A stretch of DNA of 64,000 nt from Gemmatimonadota bacterium (GTDB lineage: Bacteria; Gemmatimonadota; Gemmatimonadetes; Gemmatimonadales; Gemmatimonadaceae): the NCBI GenBank assembly GCA_026387935.1, contig JAPLKU010000003.1:1-64000 (forward strand), given 5' to 3'. This document shows positions 52,735-61,810 of the stretch, piece after piece (position 1 is the stretch's first letter; each line of letters begins with the position of its first letter). Below the pieces are notes generated by a model. It did not search any database. It was not told where the DNA came from and worked only from the letters and a program-made list of their open reading frames with translations. A program made the position numbers and the translations under genes.

Positions 52735-53847
52735 ATGACATCGCTCGAAACCTTCAAGCACCATTGGCAGGACGAGGCTGACGCCGCGTATCTCTATCGT
52801 ATTCTGGCCTCGCTCGAACCGGACCCATCGCGGCGCAGCGTGTACGAACGACTCGCCGAGGTCGAGGACAAGCACACGGTCATCTGGGCGCAGCTGATCC
52901 GCGACAATGGCGGCGCGGTCGGTGAACACCGCATCACCGGGCGCACACGGCTGCTGACGTTTCTCGGCCGCCGCTTCGGCCCGACCTTCCTGTTGCCGAT
53001 GCTGCTGGCTGAAGAAGGCCGGGAAGTGAAGGGCTACCTCGATATGCACCGCGAGACGCCGAAGGGCGCCGCCGGTTCCGCCGAGTCGCTACAGCTCGCG
53101 AAGGAATCAAAAGAGCACGCGCATGAGATTGCCGGACTCGCCGGGCGCGAAGGCGAGCCATGGCACCAGGCCGAGTCAGGCGGATTCTTGCGCAACGTGG
53201 TGTACGGTTTCAACGACGGACTCACGGCCAACTTCGGACTCGTTGCCGGTATACTCGGCGCAACCGCGAGTTCACAACATCACATGATCATCGTGGCGGG
53301 CGTGTCGGGCCTCATCGCCGACGCACTCTCGATGGGCTCGTCGGGGTACCTCGCCGCGAAGAGCGAGCAAGAGGTGTACGCGCACGAAATCGCGATGGAG
53401 CGTGACGAAATCGCGCTCATGCCCGAGATCGAGCGCGACGAGCTCGCGCTCATTTACGAAGCGAAAGGCATGCCAGCCGATCTTGCGCGCGCGCGCGCGG
53501 CCGAGCTGATGAAGGATCCCGAGCGGATGCTGGCGGAGAAGGTACAGCAGGAGTTGAAGATCGGCGGACACGAGCAGTCGCCGATGCGCGAGGCGTGGGT
53601 GACGGGCACGGCGACGGCGATCGGTGCACTGATTCCGGTGGCGCCCTTCTTCTTTGCCTCGGGCACGACGGCTATCGTGCTTTCCTTTACGCTCTCGATG
53701 GCGAGCCACTTCCTCGTTGGCGCGGGCCGAAGCGTGTTCACAGGCCGCAGCGTCTTTCGCTCGGGCCTCGACATGTTCGTCGTCGGACTCGGCGTGGCAT
53801 TCGTCGGGTACTACGTCGGCGAGTGGATCGGTAAGCTGGCCGCGTAA
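52735..53847 (+). CDS. mbfA: MbfA-like iron exporter: ferritin-like domain fused to VIT1/CCC1 transporter
   Basis: 370 residues from the ATG at 52735 (an ATG at 52681 is possible). The N-terminal helical part (about 1-140) is a rubrerythrin/ferritin-like di-iron domain with Glu/His positions: DEADAAYLYRILA, YERLAEVEDKHTVIW, EEGREVKGYLDMHRE, ESKEHAHEI. The C-terminal part is a VIT1/CCC1 transporter: NVVYGFNDGLTANFGLVAGILGA, VSGLIADALSMGSSGYLAAKSEQEVY, then three helices with ATAIGALIPVAPFFF. This is the architecture of MbfA, a membrane ferritin that exports iron under iron or peroxide stress. The symbol is given for the architecture; function by homology only. Confidence 0.88.
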   Translation: MTSLETFKHHWQDEADAAYLYRILASLEPDPSRRSVYERLAEVEDKHTVIWAQLIRDNGGAVGEHRITGRTRLLTFLGRRFGPTFLLPMLLAEEGREVKGYLDMHRETPKGAAGSAESLQLAKESKEHAHEIAGLAGREGEPWHQAESGGFLRNVVYGFNDGLTANFGLVAGILGATASSQHHMIIVAGVSGLIADALSMGSSGYLAAKSEQEVYAHEIAMERDEIALMPEIERDELALIYEAKGMPADLARARAAELMKDPERMLAEKVQQELKIGGHEQSPMREAWVTGTATAIGALIPVAPFFFASGTTAIVLSFTLSMASHFLVGAGRSVFTGRSVFRSGLDMFVVGLGVAFVGYYVGEWIGKLAA

Positions 53848-53876
53848 CCGCGGCCCGGAGTGAGTGTCGCCGGGCT

Positions 53877-54851
53877 TTACGGAACGATCGGATCGCCGAG
53901 CTTGGCTTCCTTGCGGACGTATTCGGCAGCGTCCTTGTGCGTGGCGAACCAGACGCCGGGCTTGGCCTTGATGTGCTTGATGAGCATTTCGAGGGCGAGC
54001 ACGCGCGAGCGATGGCCGCTGACGTGCGGATGCATCGTGTACACCACCATCGTGCCTTCGGCGTAGGCGCGGTCGAACTCGTCGATCCAGACCTGGGCGA
54101 CATCGCGCGGGTTCATGTAGCTCTGGCCACGCGGATCGAAGAGCGGCGCGTCGTCGAGGATCCATTCGACCGGAAGTTCCACCAAGCCGGTCGGCTTCCC
54201 CTTCTGCATGAGCTCGTACGGGCGGTCATCGGCCATGAGCGAACTCTCATAGCGGAACCCGAGGTCGCGGAGGATGGAGAGCGTGTTGGGACTGAAGTTC
54301 CAGCTCGGCGCGCGGTAGCCAACCGGCGTCACACCGGTCATCTGCTTCAACTCGGCGATAGCCTTGATGAGCAGGCGGCGCTCGATGGAATCGGGGAGCG
54401 TGCTGTTCATCTCATGGATCCAGCCGTGCACGCCAATCTCATGGCGGCCGCTTTTGTTGATCATCGGCCACATCTCGGGCGTGAGCGCGAGACTCACTGA
54501 CGGTATGAAGAACGTGGCCGGAATCTTGTTCTGGTCGAGGACGTCGAGAATGCGTTGCAGTCCAACGCGACCGCCGTACTGGTTCTGGGAGAGTGCGCCG
54601 ACACTCGGCTCACCGAACCGGAGCGAAACAGTCTCATTGTCCACGTCAAAGGAAAAAAGGACGGCGACTTTGTTACCGTTTGGCCACTTCGCGGGCTGAA
54701 GGTTTCGCCCAGCGCGAACCGCGTTCACGACGGTCTTGGCGCTATCGAAGGTCCAAGTCCAACCGGGCTTCGCGGTGGTGACGGGTACCGGCTGCGCCTG
54801 CGCGAAGAGTGCGGCGGGTGCAACGGCGAGAGCTACGAATGTGCGACGCAT
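53877..54851 (-). CDS. Polysaccharide-deacetylase (NodB-fold) family protein, exported
   Basis: 324 residues with a short signal peptide (MRRTFVALAVAPAALFAQAQ). The NodB fold shows VAVLFSFDVDNE with the catalytic and metal aspartates, HEIGVHGWIHEMN with the metal His pair, and GYRAPSWNFSPNTLSILRDLGFRYESSLM. This version with FSFDVDNE and GYRAPSW is closest to the PuuE/HpPgdA-like subgroup, which acts on amides such as allantoin or on peptidoglycan-type substrates. An exported form argues for a cell-wall or extracellular substrate. It stands alone, with the 260 bases upstream containing repeat element A. Confidence 0.9.
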   Translation of the reverse strand: MRRTFVALAVAPAALFAQAQPVPVTTAKPGWTWTFDSAKTVVNAVRAGRNLQPAKWPNGNKVAVLFSFDVDNETVSLRFGEPSVGALSQNQYGGRVGLQRILDVLDQNKIPATFFIPSVSLALTPEMWPMINKSGRHEIGVHGWIHEMNSTLPDSIERRLLIKAIAELKQMTGVTPVGYRAPSWNFSPNTLSILRDLGFRYESSLMADDRPYELMQKGKPTGLVELPVEWILDDAPLFDPRGQSYMNPRDVAQVWIDEFDRAYAEGTMVVYTMHPHVSGHRSRVLALEMLIKHIKAKPGVWFATHKDAAEYVRKEAKLGDPIVP

Positions 54852-54981
54852 CGGGGGAACGCTCCTGTGCAGACAGTAGATACGCTACGACACCAGCGCG
54901 CACTGCGCGAGTGGGTGCGCTGAAAGTGGATTTAAAAACGCCCTCACCCGTCAGAAATCGCCTGACTGACGCGATCAACCA

Positions 54982-55105
54982 GGGTCTCGGCGCTCGCGCC
55001 GTGCTGGTAGGTCGGCCACGGCGTTGTCGTTTCCTTGGCTGCCCGCCGACAATGTGTGGTAGTGCCTCCGGCCCTTGTCCGCACCCCGCGTTAGCGCCTA
55101 GCCCC
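54982..55105. repeat. Inverted-repeat element A (MITE/REP-like)
   Basis: The left end GGGTCTCGGCGCT is identical to the left end of element B (59558). The right end CCGCGTTAGCGCCTAGCCCC is an imperfect reverse complement of the left end. The last 38 bases match those of element B at 32 positions. Inside, TTGTC/GACAA inverted repeats allow nested stems. It sits between the polysaccharide deacetylase start and the leuS stop. Confidence 0.55.
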
Positions 55106-55112
55106 CCGGCCT

Positions 55113-57644
55113 CTAGACCTGAACGACGAGGCTCAGCAGTCTCCCGGCGACGAAGACGCGCTTTTTCGGCTCGCTGGTGACGAACTTGGCGATTCCAGCA
55201 TCGGCCATCGCCGCCGCATAGACGGCAGCTTCATCAGCGCCTTCGGAGACGACCACCGTGCCGCGCGTCTTGCCGTTGACCTGCACCGCGATCGTGACGC
55301 TCCCGCTGGCGAGCCGTTTCGGATCGAAGACTGGCCAGCCCGCATCGAATACACTCTCGGTGTGATTGAGCCACTCGCCCTGCCAGAGTTCTTCGGCGAT
55401 GTGAGGGGCGAATGGCGCCACCAGCTGCACAAGCGGTTCGACTTCTGCACGTCGCGGCGTGCGCTCGCCACGGCGCATGACATTCACGTACTCCATCATC
55501 GCGGCAATCGCCGTGTTGTAGGAGAGCATGGGAATATCTTCGCCGACCTTCTTGATGGTCTGGTGCAGCTTGCGCATGACTTCCGGATCGGGATCATCCG
55601 CGACACTCGCGTCGCGCACCGACGCCCAGATACGATCGAGGAACCGCTTTACGCCACTGATGCCACCGTCGCGGAAATCGCCGCCCTCTTCGAAGGCGCC
55701 GAGGAACATCAGGTAGGTGCGAAACGTGTCCGCCCCCCACTCCGTGATATACTCGTCCGGATTCACGATATTGCCCTTGGACTTCGACATCTTCGCGCCG
55801 TCACGAATGATCATCCCATGCGCGCGGAACTTCGTGAACGGTTCGTCGAAATCCAGATGGCCGGCGTCGTGCAGCACCATCGTGAGAAACCGCGAGTAGA
55901 GCAGGTGCAGCACGGCGTGCTCATTGCCGCCGATGTACGAGTTCACGGGCAGCCATTTTTTCGTGATCGACGGATCGAAGGGCATCGTGCCGGCGTTCGC
56001 ACTGCCAACGCTGGGGTAACGGAGGAAATACCAGCCACTGTCGAGGAAGGTGTCGCTGACGTCGGTTTCACGACGTGCCGGCTTGCCACACGTTGGGCAC
56101 GGCACGCGATACCACTCTTCGTGGCGCGCGAGCGGCGAAATTCCTGAATCGTCCGGCTTGAAGTCCGGAATATTCGGGAGAATCACCGGCAGATCCTTCT
56201 CCGGCACCGGCACCGCGCCGCAGGCATCGCAATGAATGATGGGAATCGGCGGGCCCCAGTATCGCTGCCGCGAGATGCACCAATCATGGAGCCGGAAGTT
56301 CACCACGCCCTTGCCGGCGTGCTTTTCTTCGAGCCACGCGGTGACGGCGGGCTTTGCTTCCTCCACGGCATAGCCGTCAAACTGCTCGCTGTTGCAGAGC
56401 ACGGCGCCAGCATCGTCAACAAACGCTTCCTTGAGCGGCGTGCGCGCAGTCTGGCCGGGACCGGCAACGACGCGCTCAATCGGGAGGCCGAACTTGGTCG
56501 CGAACTCGAAGTCGCGCTCATCGTGCCCAGGCACGGCCATGATCGCGCCGGTGCCGTACTCCATGAGCACGTAGTCGGCGGTCCAGATCGGGATCATCTC
56601 GCCCGTCGCGGGATTCACGCCGTAGGCGCCGGTAAAGACTCCCGTCTTTTCCTTGTTTGTCTTGCGTGAAATGAGATCCTGGCGCGACGATCGTGTCCGG
56701 TACTCGTCCACTGCCCGCTTCTGATCCACGCCGGCGATGTCGTCGAGCAGCGGATGCTCGGGCGCCAGCACGAGATAGGTCGCGCCAAAGATCGTGTCGG
56801 GCCTCGTGGTGAAGACCACCACCTCGCGCATGCCGGTCGCGACTTCGGAGGTGACGTGTACCGCCGCGCTGCCGGCATCCTCCATGGGATTCAACACGCG
56901 GAACCGCAGCTCCGCCCCATCAGAGCGGCCAATCCAGGTGCGCTGCGCCGTTTTCGTCGTCGTGGACCAGTCGAGGCCATCAAGATTCTTGAGCAGCCGC
57001 TCCGCGTAGTCCGTGATACGGAAAAACCACTGCTCGAGCGCGCGTTGCTCAACGGTCGCGCCGCATCGCTCGCACTTGCCCCCTTCCACCTGCTCGTTGG
57101 CGAGCACGGTCTTGTCGTTGGGACACCAGTTGACCGCCGCCTTTTTTCGGTACGCCAGGCCGCGCTTGAAGAGCTGCAGAAAGACCCACTGTGTCCACGC
57201 GTAATACGACGGGTGCGTCGTATCTACCGTGCGCGTCCAGTCGATCATGAGCCCGGCCGCGGTCAACTGCCGCGTGAAGTTCGCGACGTTTTTCGGGATC
57301 AGATCCATCGGATGCGCGCCCACCTTCAGGGCATAATTCTCCGAGTGGATTCCGAATGCGTCGAACCCCATGGGCTCAAAGACGGTGTGTCCTTGTAGCC
57401 GCTGGAAGCGGGCGAAGATATCATTGCCAGTGAAGGCAAAGAGGTTCCCGACGTGCAGCCCCTCGGCAGAGGGATAGGGGAACATCATGAGCGCGTAGTA
57501 CGGGCGAACGCCGCCCGCGATGTCCGGGGTGTTCGCCGAGCGCTGTGCCCACCGTTCGCGCCACTTCCGTTCGACGCGCGCGGGATCGTAACCGATGGGC
57601 GGCTCGGGCGCCGGCTCGTGAGGAAGCTGGTTGGGTGGGGTCAT
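55113..57644 (-). CDS. leuS: Leucyl-tRNA synthetase
   Basis: 843 residues from the ATG at 57644 (a GTG at 57671 is also possible). This class I synthetase charges tRNA-Leu. The HIGH motif is MFPYPSAEGLHVGNLFAFTGND. The zinc-like CxxC pair is WCPNDKTVLANEQVEGGKCERCG. The editing domain (about 220-420) has TTRPDTIFGATYLVLAPEHPL. The LeuRS-specific RLHDWCISRQRYWG precedes the second half, and the KMSKS loop is complete (KMSKSKGNIVNPDEYI). The C-terminal anticodon-binding and extra domains end VNGKTRGTVVV. It is divergent from the truncated chemoreceptor-like gene. Confidence 0.97.
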   Translation of the reverse strand: MTPPNQLPHEPAPEPPIGYDPARVERKWRERWAQRSANTPDIAGGVRPYYALMMFPYPSAEGLHVGNLFAFTGNDIFARFQRLQGHTVFEPMGFDAFGIHSENYALKVGAHPMDLIPKNVANFTRQLTAAGLMIDWTRTVDTTHPSYYAWTQWVFLQLFKRGLAYRKKAAVNWCPNDKTVLANEQVEGGKCERCGATVEQRALEQWFFRITDYAERLLKNLDGLDWSTTTKTAQRTWIGRSDGAELRFRVLNPMEDAGSAAVHVTSEVATGMREVVVFTTRPDTIFGATYLVLAPEHPLLDDIAGVDQKRAVDEYRTRSSRQDLISRKTNKEKTGVFTGAYGVNPATGEMIPIWTADYVLMEYGTGAIMAVPGHDERDFEFATKFGLPIERVVAGPGQTARTPLKEAFVDDAGAVLCNSEQFDGYAVEEAKPAVTAWLEEKHAGKGVVNFRLHDWCISRQRYWGPPIPIIHCDACGAVPVPEKDLPVILPNIPDFKPDDSGISPLARHEEWYRVPCPTCGKPARRETDVSDTFLDSGWYFLRYPSVGSANAGTMPFDPSITKKWLPVNSYIGGNEHAVLHLLYSRFLTMVLHDAGHLDFDEPFTKFRAHGMIIRDGAKMSKSKGNIVNPDEYITEWGADTFRTYLMFLGAFEEGGDFRDGGISGVKRFLDRIWASVRDASVADDPDPEVMRKLHQTIKKVGEDIPMLSYNTAIAAMMEYVNVMRRGERTPRRAEVEPLVQLVAPFAPHIAEELWQGEWLNHTESVFDAGWPVFDPKRLASGSVTIAVQVNGKTRGTVVVSEGADEAAVYAAAMADAGIAKFVTSEPKKRVFVAGRLLSLVVQV

Positions 57645-57725
57645 TGTGCGAGAAAGGGGCGCCTGGGGCACGCAGTTGCCCCCTTGGGACGCCCCTTGGA
57701 CTAACGGGATTTTCGGGGACAGCAG

Positions 57726-58085
57726 ATGAGCCAGCCGGTCCGCACCAATCTAGCCGAGACGCCATTCCGTACAAGCGCGATGATCGACTCCCCGGCGGCG
57801 CCACGCTCGCACGGGATTGATCGCGTGACGGCGTGGGTGGCCGCGATCGCGGGTGGATTCATCGTGCTCCTGGTCTGGGTTGCCCGAGACCTGCTTGGCC
57901 AGCTGCTCACAAGCGGTGAATTCTGGATTCTGCGCATGCTCGCCCTCGCGCTTTCGGCGCTCGTGGCCAGCCTGACGGTTCGCCTCATCGTCTCACCGCG
58001 GATCGGCCGCCAGATCGGCAATCTGGCCGATGTGGCCGAGGCGGTGGTCACGGGCGATCTCTCCCGGAAATCCGAAGCCATTCAT
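57726..58085 (+). pseudogene. 5' part of a chemoreceptor/HAMP-type membrane protein (3' half missing)
   Basis: The first 120 residues look like a genuine sensor. Two membrane helices (VTAWVAAIAGGFIVLLVWVA and LRMLALALSALVASLTVRLIV) lead into a HAMP-like stretch (RIGRQIGNLADVAEAVVTGDLSRK). At about 58070 the sense ends. Beyond it the frame is only the antisense of the truncated channel gene on the other strand, up to a chance stop at 58328. No methyl-accepting or kinase domain follows. The gene is therefore truncated, most simply by a deletion that removed its 3' half. The start ATG at 57726 and the N-terminus look intact. Confidence 0.65.
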
Positions 58086-58322
58086 GAAGGCGGACAGCTT
58101 GAACGACTCGGCGGTGGGCGTGTTCGTCGGAATGATGTCGCGAAGGCCGGTGATGGTGAGCGTGATCGTGGCCATGTATCCGGCCTCGAGCCACGTGTGC
58201 TCCGCTCCGCCGACGAGCTTGTATCCGACGATGCCGAGGGCAAACGTCGCCAGCAGCAAAAGCGCCGCGTTTCGCACGCGGTGCTGAAGCAGCGACAGTT
58301 CTGCTTCTCTCACGGTACGCAT
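58086..58322 (-). pseudogene. 5' part of an ion-channel-like protein (3' half missing)
   Basis: From the ATG at 58322 the minus strand reads MRTVREAELSLLQHRVRNAALLLLATFALGIVGYKLVGG, one helix, then WLEAGYMATITLTITGLRDIIP. This resembles the pore region of a two-helix potassium channel, where TTVGFRE-type filters are usual. The sequence loses meaning after AESFKLSAF at about 58086, where the opposing chemoreceptor-like gene also ends. The pore filter is degenerate (TITGLRD). It starts 8 bases after the asparaginase stop, so the two genes were once an operon. Confidence 0.6.
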
Positions 58323-58329
58323 GAGTGAC

Positions 58330-59463
58330 TCATCCGCGCCGAGGCCGCTCCGCCTGCTTGAAGAGGTATGCGCAGGTCTCAAGGCGCGGACCCTTCTCAT
58401 CGCACACCGCGTACTTCGCGCCTTCGTAGGCACAGGCGCCGGCGTAGCGGCCATCCTTCGTGACCGCGTAGAACGTCAGGTCGAAGAACGGGCGCCCCTT
58501 GTCGTCGAGTAATCGCTTTTCGCTGTGTTCGATCACTCGCTTCATGACATTCACCAGCGCCTGCTCCGGTGCGACGCCCTGCCGCATGTACTCCACGGCG
58601 AGAAATGCGCCGCACACCATGATGTTCGATTCCCCGCGACCCGTTGAGCCGGCGGCGCCTACGGTGTTGTCCGTGTATTCGCCGGCGCCAATCACGGGCG
58701 AGTCGCCCACACGGCCCGGCACCTTCCAGGAAATTCCGCTCGTGGTCGTGACAGAACTCACGTCACCCGCCGCGTTCACGGCATTCATGTTGATCGTGCC
58801 GTGCGTCCACGGAATACCGCGCTCCTCGTAGTAGTCCTGCTCGTCGAAGCCGCCGCGCGGCCTCATACGATTGGGCGGCTGCTTCACCCACGGAGTGTAG
58901 GCCTTGGGATCAGCCTTCCACTTCTCGAACGCCGCCTTCGACTTCGGCGTGAGCAAGTCACGCTCCGTGAATCCCATGGCCAGCGCGAAGCGCTTCGCAT
59001 CATGGCCGACGAGGAAAATGTGGTCGGTGTAATCCATGATGGCCTTGGCCACCTTTGACGGCGTATCAATGCCTTCGAGTGATCCAACCGCACCGGCACG
59101 CTTGGTCGGGCCGTGCATGCAACTCGCGTCGAGCTGCACGACGCCATCGGCATTCGGCAGGCCGCCATACCCAACCGAGTTGTCCTCGGGATCGAGCTCC
59201 TGCGTGTTCACGCCGGCGATAATCGCATCGAGCGTGTCCTCGCCCTTCATGATCTTGTCGTACGCGATCTTTACGCCCGATGGACGATCGGCGTGCAATC
59301 CGTTCGCGGACCCGACGACGCAGTTCTTGCCGGCAGAGCGTAGCGGCGCCGGCACACGGGCGCGCTCGGCTTCCCACTCGTCGAAACTGATCGTGCGCGG
59401 TGCGAAACCGGCCGCAGCGAGCATCGCACTGCGTTCAAGAAAATCGCGACGGGACGTGGACAT
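58330..59463 (-). CDS. Tat-exported Ntn-hydrolase asparaginase (glycosylasparaginase/isoaspartyl peptidase type)
   Basis: 377 residues from the ATG at 59463 (AGGAG precedes it). The N-terminus MSTSRRDFLERSAMLAAAGF is a twin-arginine signal. The Ntn-hydrolase fold of family T2 follows: VGSANGLHADRPSGVKIAYDKI, EDTLDAIIAGVNTQELDPEDNSVGYGGLPN, and LDASCMHGPTKRAGAVGSLEGI. The autocatalytic cleavage site is HGTINMNAVN, where Thr should become the new N-terminus. The segment GRVGDSPVIGAGEYTDN is the substrate pocket of glycosylasparaginases. It would hydrolyse N4-glycosyl-asparagine or isoaspartyl peptides in the periplasm. Confidence 0.92.
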   Translation of the reverse strand: MSTSRRDFLERSAMLAAAGFAPRTISFDEWEAERARVPAPLRSAGKNCVVGSANGLHADRPSGVKIAYDKIMKGEDTLDAIIAGVNTQELDPEDNSVGYGGLPNADGVVQLDASCMHGPTKRAGAVGSLEGIDTPSKVAKAIMDYTDHIFLVGHDAKRFALAMGFTERDLLTPKSKAAFEKWKADPKAYTPWVKQPPNRMRPRGGFDEQDYYEERGIPWTHGTINMNAVNAAGDVSSVTTTSGISWKVPGRVGDSPVIGAGEYTDNTVGAAGSTGRGESNIMVCGAFLAVEYMRQGVAPEQALVNVMKRVIEHSEKRLLDDKGRPFFDLTFYAVTKDGRYAGACAYEGAKYAVCDEKGPRLETCAYLFKQAERPRRG

Positions 59464-59557
59464 CGGCGCTCCTTGGTGCTTGCAGTGAGGACGTTCGCTG
59501 TCGAATCTACCGCGCCAACACCGCCGCGCTAGAAGCAGTTTCCAGCCCAATCGTGAC

Positions 59558-59770
59558 GGGTCTCGGCGCTGTCGCGGGTGCAGAACAGGTCCGGATGCAT
59601 CGGATGTCCCGAGAGCGCGACAGCGACAAATACTTGGGGAACTACCGCGACGACTCAGACGAGCGCCGTGGTGGCCGTCCCCCCAGTGGCTGCGTTTTCC
59701 ATGCTCTCAGTGCGGACAATCCGGTTGTTCGTCCGGCGCTTGTCCGCCCCACGCGATAGCGCCGAGACCC
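59558..59770. repeat. Inverted-repeat element B (MITE/REP-like)
   Basis: A 213-base segment with terminal inverted repeats. The left GGGTCTCGGCGCTGTCGCG pairs with the right CGCGATAGCGCCGAGACCC with one mismatch in 19. Inside, CGCTGTCGCG (59567-59576) is also complementary to CGCGACAGCG (59616-59625), and GCGGACAA (59712-59719) to TTGTCCGC (59740-59747). It fills most of the gap between the asparaginase start and the DUF2334 stop. No coding capacity is seen. Both ends are shared with element A. Confidence 0.65.
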
Positions 59771-59777
59771 TTCGGGT

Positions 59778-60506
59778 TCAGACGAAGGATGCCAGATCCG
59801 CGTAGCGTTGAGCCGGATACACGGACAGCCAGAGGTCGAGTGTGCGCTCGACGGACGCCGCGGTCGCCGGATGGTCGAGATCAGCCGGATGGAGCGCAAT
59901 CCTGATCACCGACGCGCCCCGTTGCAGCGTCCAGCGAAGCTGCGCCTGAGCGAGCGACCCGTACGCCCGGAACGCACCTCGTGAACTCCAGCGCACCACG
60001 GGAGATTCGATCGTACGGGCGGCCTTGAACGCATAAATCGTCGCGTCGTCCTCGCTCACGGCGAGTCCGGCGTCGCGCACCGCGCGATGAGTGTCTGGCA
60101 GGGCGAGCCAGGCCGGCGGCACGAAGCCGATTGGCGAGAGCCCGAGTGCACGCAAACGCGCCAGCCCGCGATCGATGCGCGCGCGCGCCGCGTCGTACCC
60201 CAACGCGAGGAACTCCCCTTCCTTGTTCGTGCGCCCCAACGCGCGGAGTTCATCGCGCCAACCGCGCGGCGAACCGACTTCATCGTGGCGTTCGCCATGG
60301 AGAAAAATCTCGGCGCCCTCGTCCGCCCGCGCGCGAATCCACGCCACGCATGCCGCATCGTTTTCAATCGACGCGCCCCCGTGCCAATCGGGCACAACGA
60401 GAAGTCCCGGCTTCACATTGCGCGCGGCACACAGCGCCCAGAGTCGCTCGATGCGCGGCATGAGCGGGGGCGCGACATCATGAATCGTGACAAGAACTGG
60501 CGGCAT
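59778..60506 (-). CDS. DUF2334-type polysaccharide-deacetylase-fold protein
   Basis: 242 residues of the DUF2334 branch of the NodB fold. The start MPPVLVTIHDVAPPLMPRIERLWALC carries the HD-type metal/catalytic residues, and GAEIFLHGERHDEVG corresponds to the His-containing second motif. LGLSPIGFVPPAWLALP and IRIALHPADLDHP complete the ordered blocks. No signal peptide is present. It follows the glycosyltransferase gene by 2 bases and is probably co-transcribed, which suggests a role in trimming or modifying a glycan or glycolipid made by that enzyme. Confidence 0.88.
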   Translation of the reverse strand: MPPVLVTIHDVAPPLMPRIERLWALCAARNVKPGLLVVPDWHGGASIENDAACVAWIRARADEGAEIFLHGERHDEVGSPRGWRDELRALGRTNKEGEFLALGYDAARARIDRGLARLRALGLSPIGFVPPAWLALPDTHRAVRDAGLAVSEDDATIYAFKAARTIESPVVRWSSRGAFRAYGSLAQAQLRWTLQRGASVIRIALHPADLDHPATAASVERTLDLWLSVYPAQRYADLASFV

Positions 60507-60508
60507 GT

Positions 60509-61810
60509 TCAGGTTCCGTGCTGGCGCACAACCGTTTCATACAACGCGAAAATTCGGTCAAACACCGACTCCCAGGCATGATTCGCCTCGGCATGGGCGC
60601 GGCCGCGCGCACCGAGAGCCTCGAGGTCGGTGCCAAACAATCGCACCGCCGCCTCGGTCAGGGCATTCGCATCGCCAGACACAAATCGCTCGCCGGCGCC
60701 GGAAGCCTCCACCTGCTCGCTGATGCCGCCGCGATCCGCGGAGAGCACGGGCGTGCCACTCGCGAGTCCCTCGAGCGGCGCGAGGCCAAAGGTCTCATTC
60801 GAACTTGGTGCCACGAACAGGTCCCACGATGCGAGCAGGTCGGCGAGTCGCTCTCGGTCTCGTTCGTAGGGAATGAACTTGATCCAGGGCGCGCCGGCCG
60901 AGCGTTCCTCGAGCAGCTTTCGCACCGGACCGTCGCCAACGAGCGCGAGCGTCGCGCCTGTCCTTCGATACACCTCCGGCCACGCTGCGATCAGCACATC
61001 AAGTTCTTTTTCGGGCGAGAAGCGTCCGACGAAGCCGGCCACCGGCCCGCTCGGCAACCCGTAACGCGCGCGCACCTCTTCGCGCTTCGCGCGGCGCCGC
61101 GGATGATAGCGAACGAGGTCAACGCCGAGCGGAATCAGCGTAACGCGGTCGATACCGGCGCGATGCAGATCGTCCATGACAAAACGCGAGCAGACAATCG
61201 TGTGTGCGAAATGCTTGTCGATCTGGCGGGCGTACTTCCACGCCAGATCATGGAGTGAGCGCTGCCACCAGGGGGCGCGCTCTGGCCAGGGCGAAAACAC
61301 ACGCGGAAAATTGCTGTGGTAGAACGCGACGACTGGCATGTTGAGCCCGCGCGCAGCAAGCCGCACAATCCACGGCACCAGACCGGGGCTCCCCACCTCA
61401 ATCACATTGGGCTGTTCATGCGTGACGATTCGCCGGTTGGTGCGCGTGGCGAGCATGAAACGGTAGGGCGCCTGCTTGGGGACAATTGGCCCTTTCAGGC
61501 GATAGACCCGCACTCCTTCGCTCTGCGAGATTGCGTCTCGTGACCCAGGAAGTGCGAGCACCTGACGAAAGTTTGGATGCGCCTCGACATAGGCGGCCTT
61601 TTCACGGAGGTACGTGCGCACGCCGCCCGTCGTGTCGCCATAGAACTCGGTGATGTCGAGCACGCCGAGCGTTGCCGCCGGCCGGAGCCGCGGAGGGAAC
61701 GCCGTCGCCGATATATCCAGATGTGACGCCCGCAACTGCGCGTCGGAAAGAAAGAGCGTGTCCGCGAGTGCGGGCGCGAGTGCGGGCGCGAGGTCTGACT
61801 GGGCGTTCAT
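60509..61810 (-). CDS. Glycosyltransferase family 4 (GT-B)
   Basis: 433 residues from the ATG at 61810. The GT-B fold shows the N-terminal acceptor half (LDITEFYGDTTGGVRTYLREKAAYVE, VIEVGSPGLVPWIVRLAARGLNMPVVAFYHSNFPRVFS) and the C-terminal donor half (GPVAGFVGRFSPEKELDVLIAAWPEV, ALVGDGPVRKLLEE). The conserved E-x7-E is in PSSNETFGLAPLEGLASGTPVLSADRGGISE. It transfers a sugar from a nucleotide or lipid donor, retaining configuration. The pair with the DUF2334 gene (2-base gap) suggests a small glycolipid or polysaccharide pathway. The substrate is unknown. Confidence 0.92.
   Translation of the reverse strand: MNAQSDLAPALAPALADTLFLSDAQLRASHLDISATAFPPRLRPAATLGVLDITEFYGDTTGGVRTYLREKAAYVEAHPNFRQVLALPGSRDAISQSEGVRVYRLKGPIVPKQAPYRFMLATRTNRRIVTHEQPNVIEVGSPGLVPWIVRLAARGLNMPVVAFYHSNFPRVFSPWPERAPWWQRSLHDLAWKYARQIDKHFAHTIVCSRFVMDDLHRAGIDRVTLIPLGVDLVRYHPRRRAKREEVRARYGLPSGPVAGFVGRFSPEKELDVLIAAWPEVYRRTGATLALVGDGPVRKLLEERSAGAPWIKFIPYERDRERLADLLASWDLFVAPSSNETFGLAPLEGLASGTPVLSADRGGISEQVEASGAGERFVSGDANALTEAAVRLFGTDLEALGARGRAHAEANHAWESVFDRIFALYETVVRQHGT

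Noticed and set aside
55060-55105. Integron attC site suggested by GCGTTAGCGCC
   Set aside because: The GTT core is not followed by the required RRRY pattern, element B has GATAGCG at the same place, and no cassette or integrase is near.
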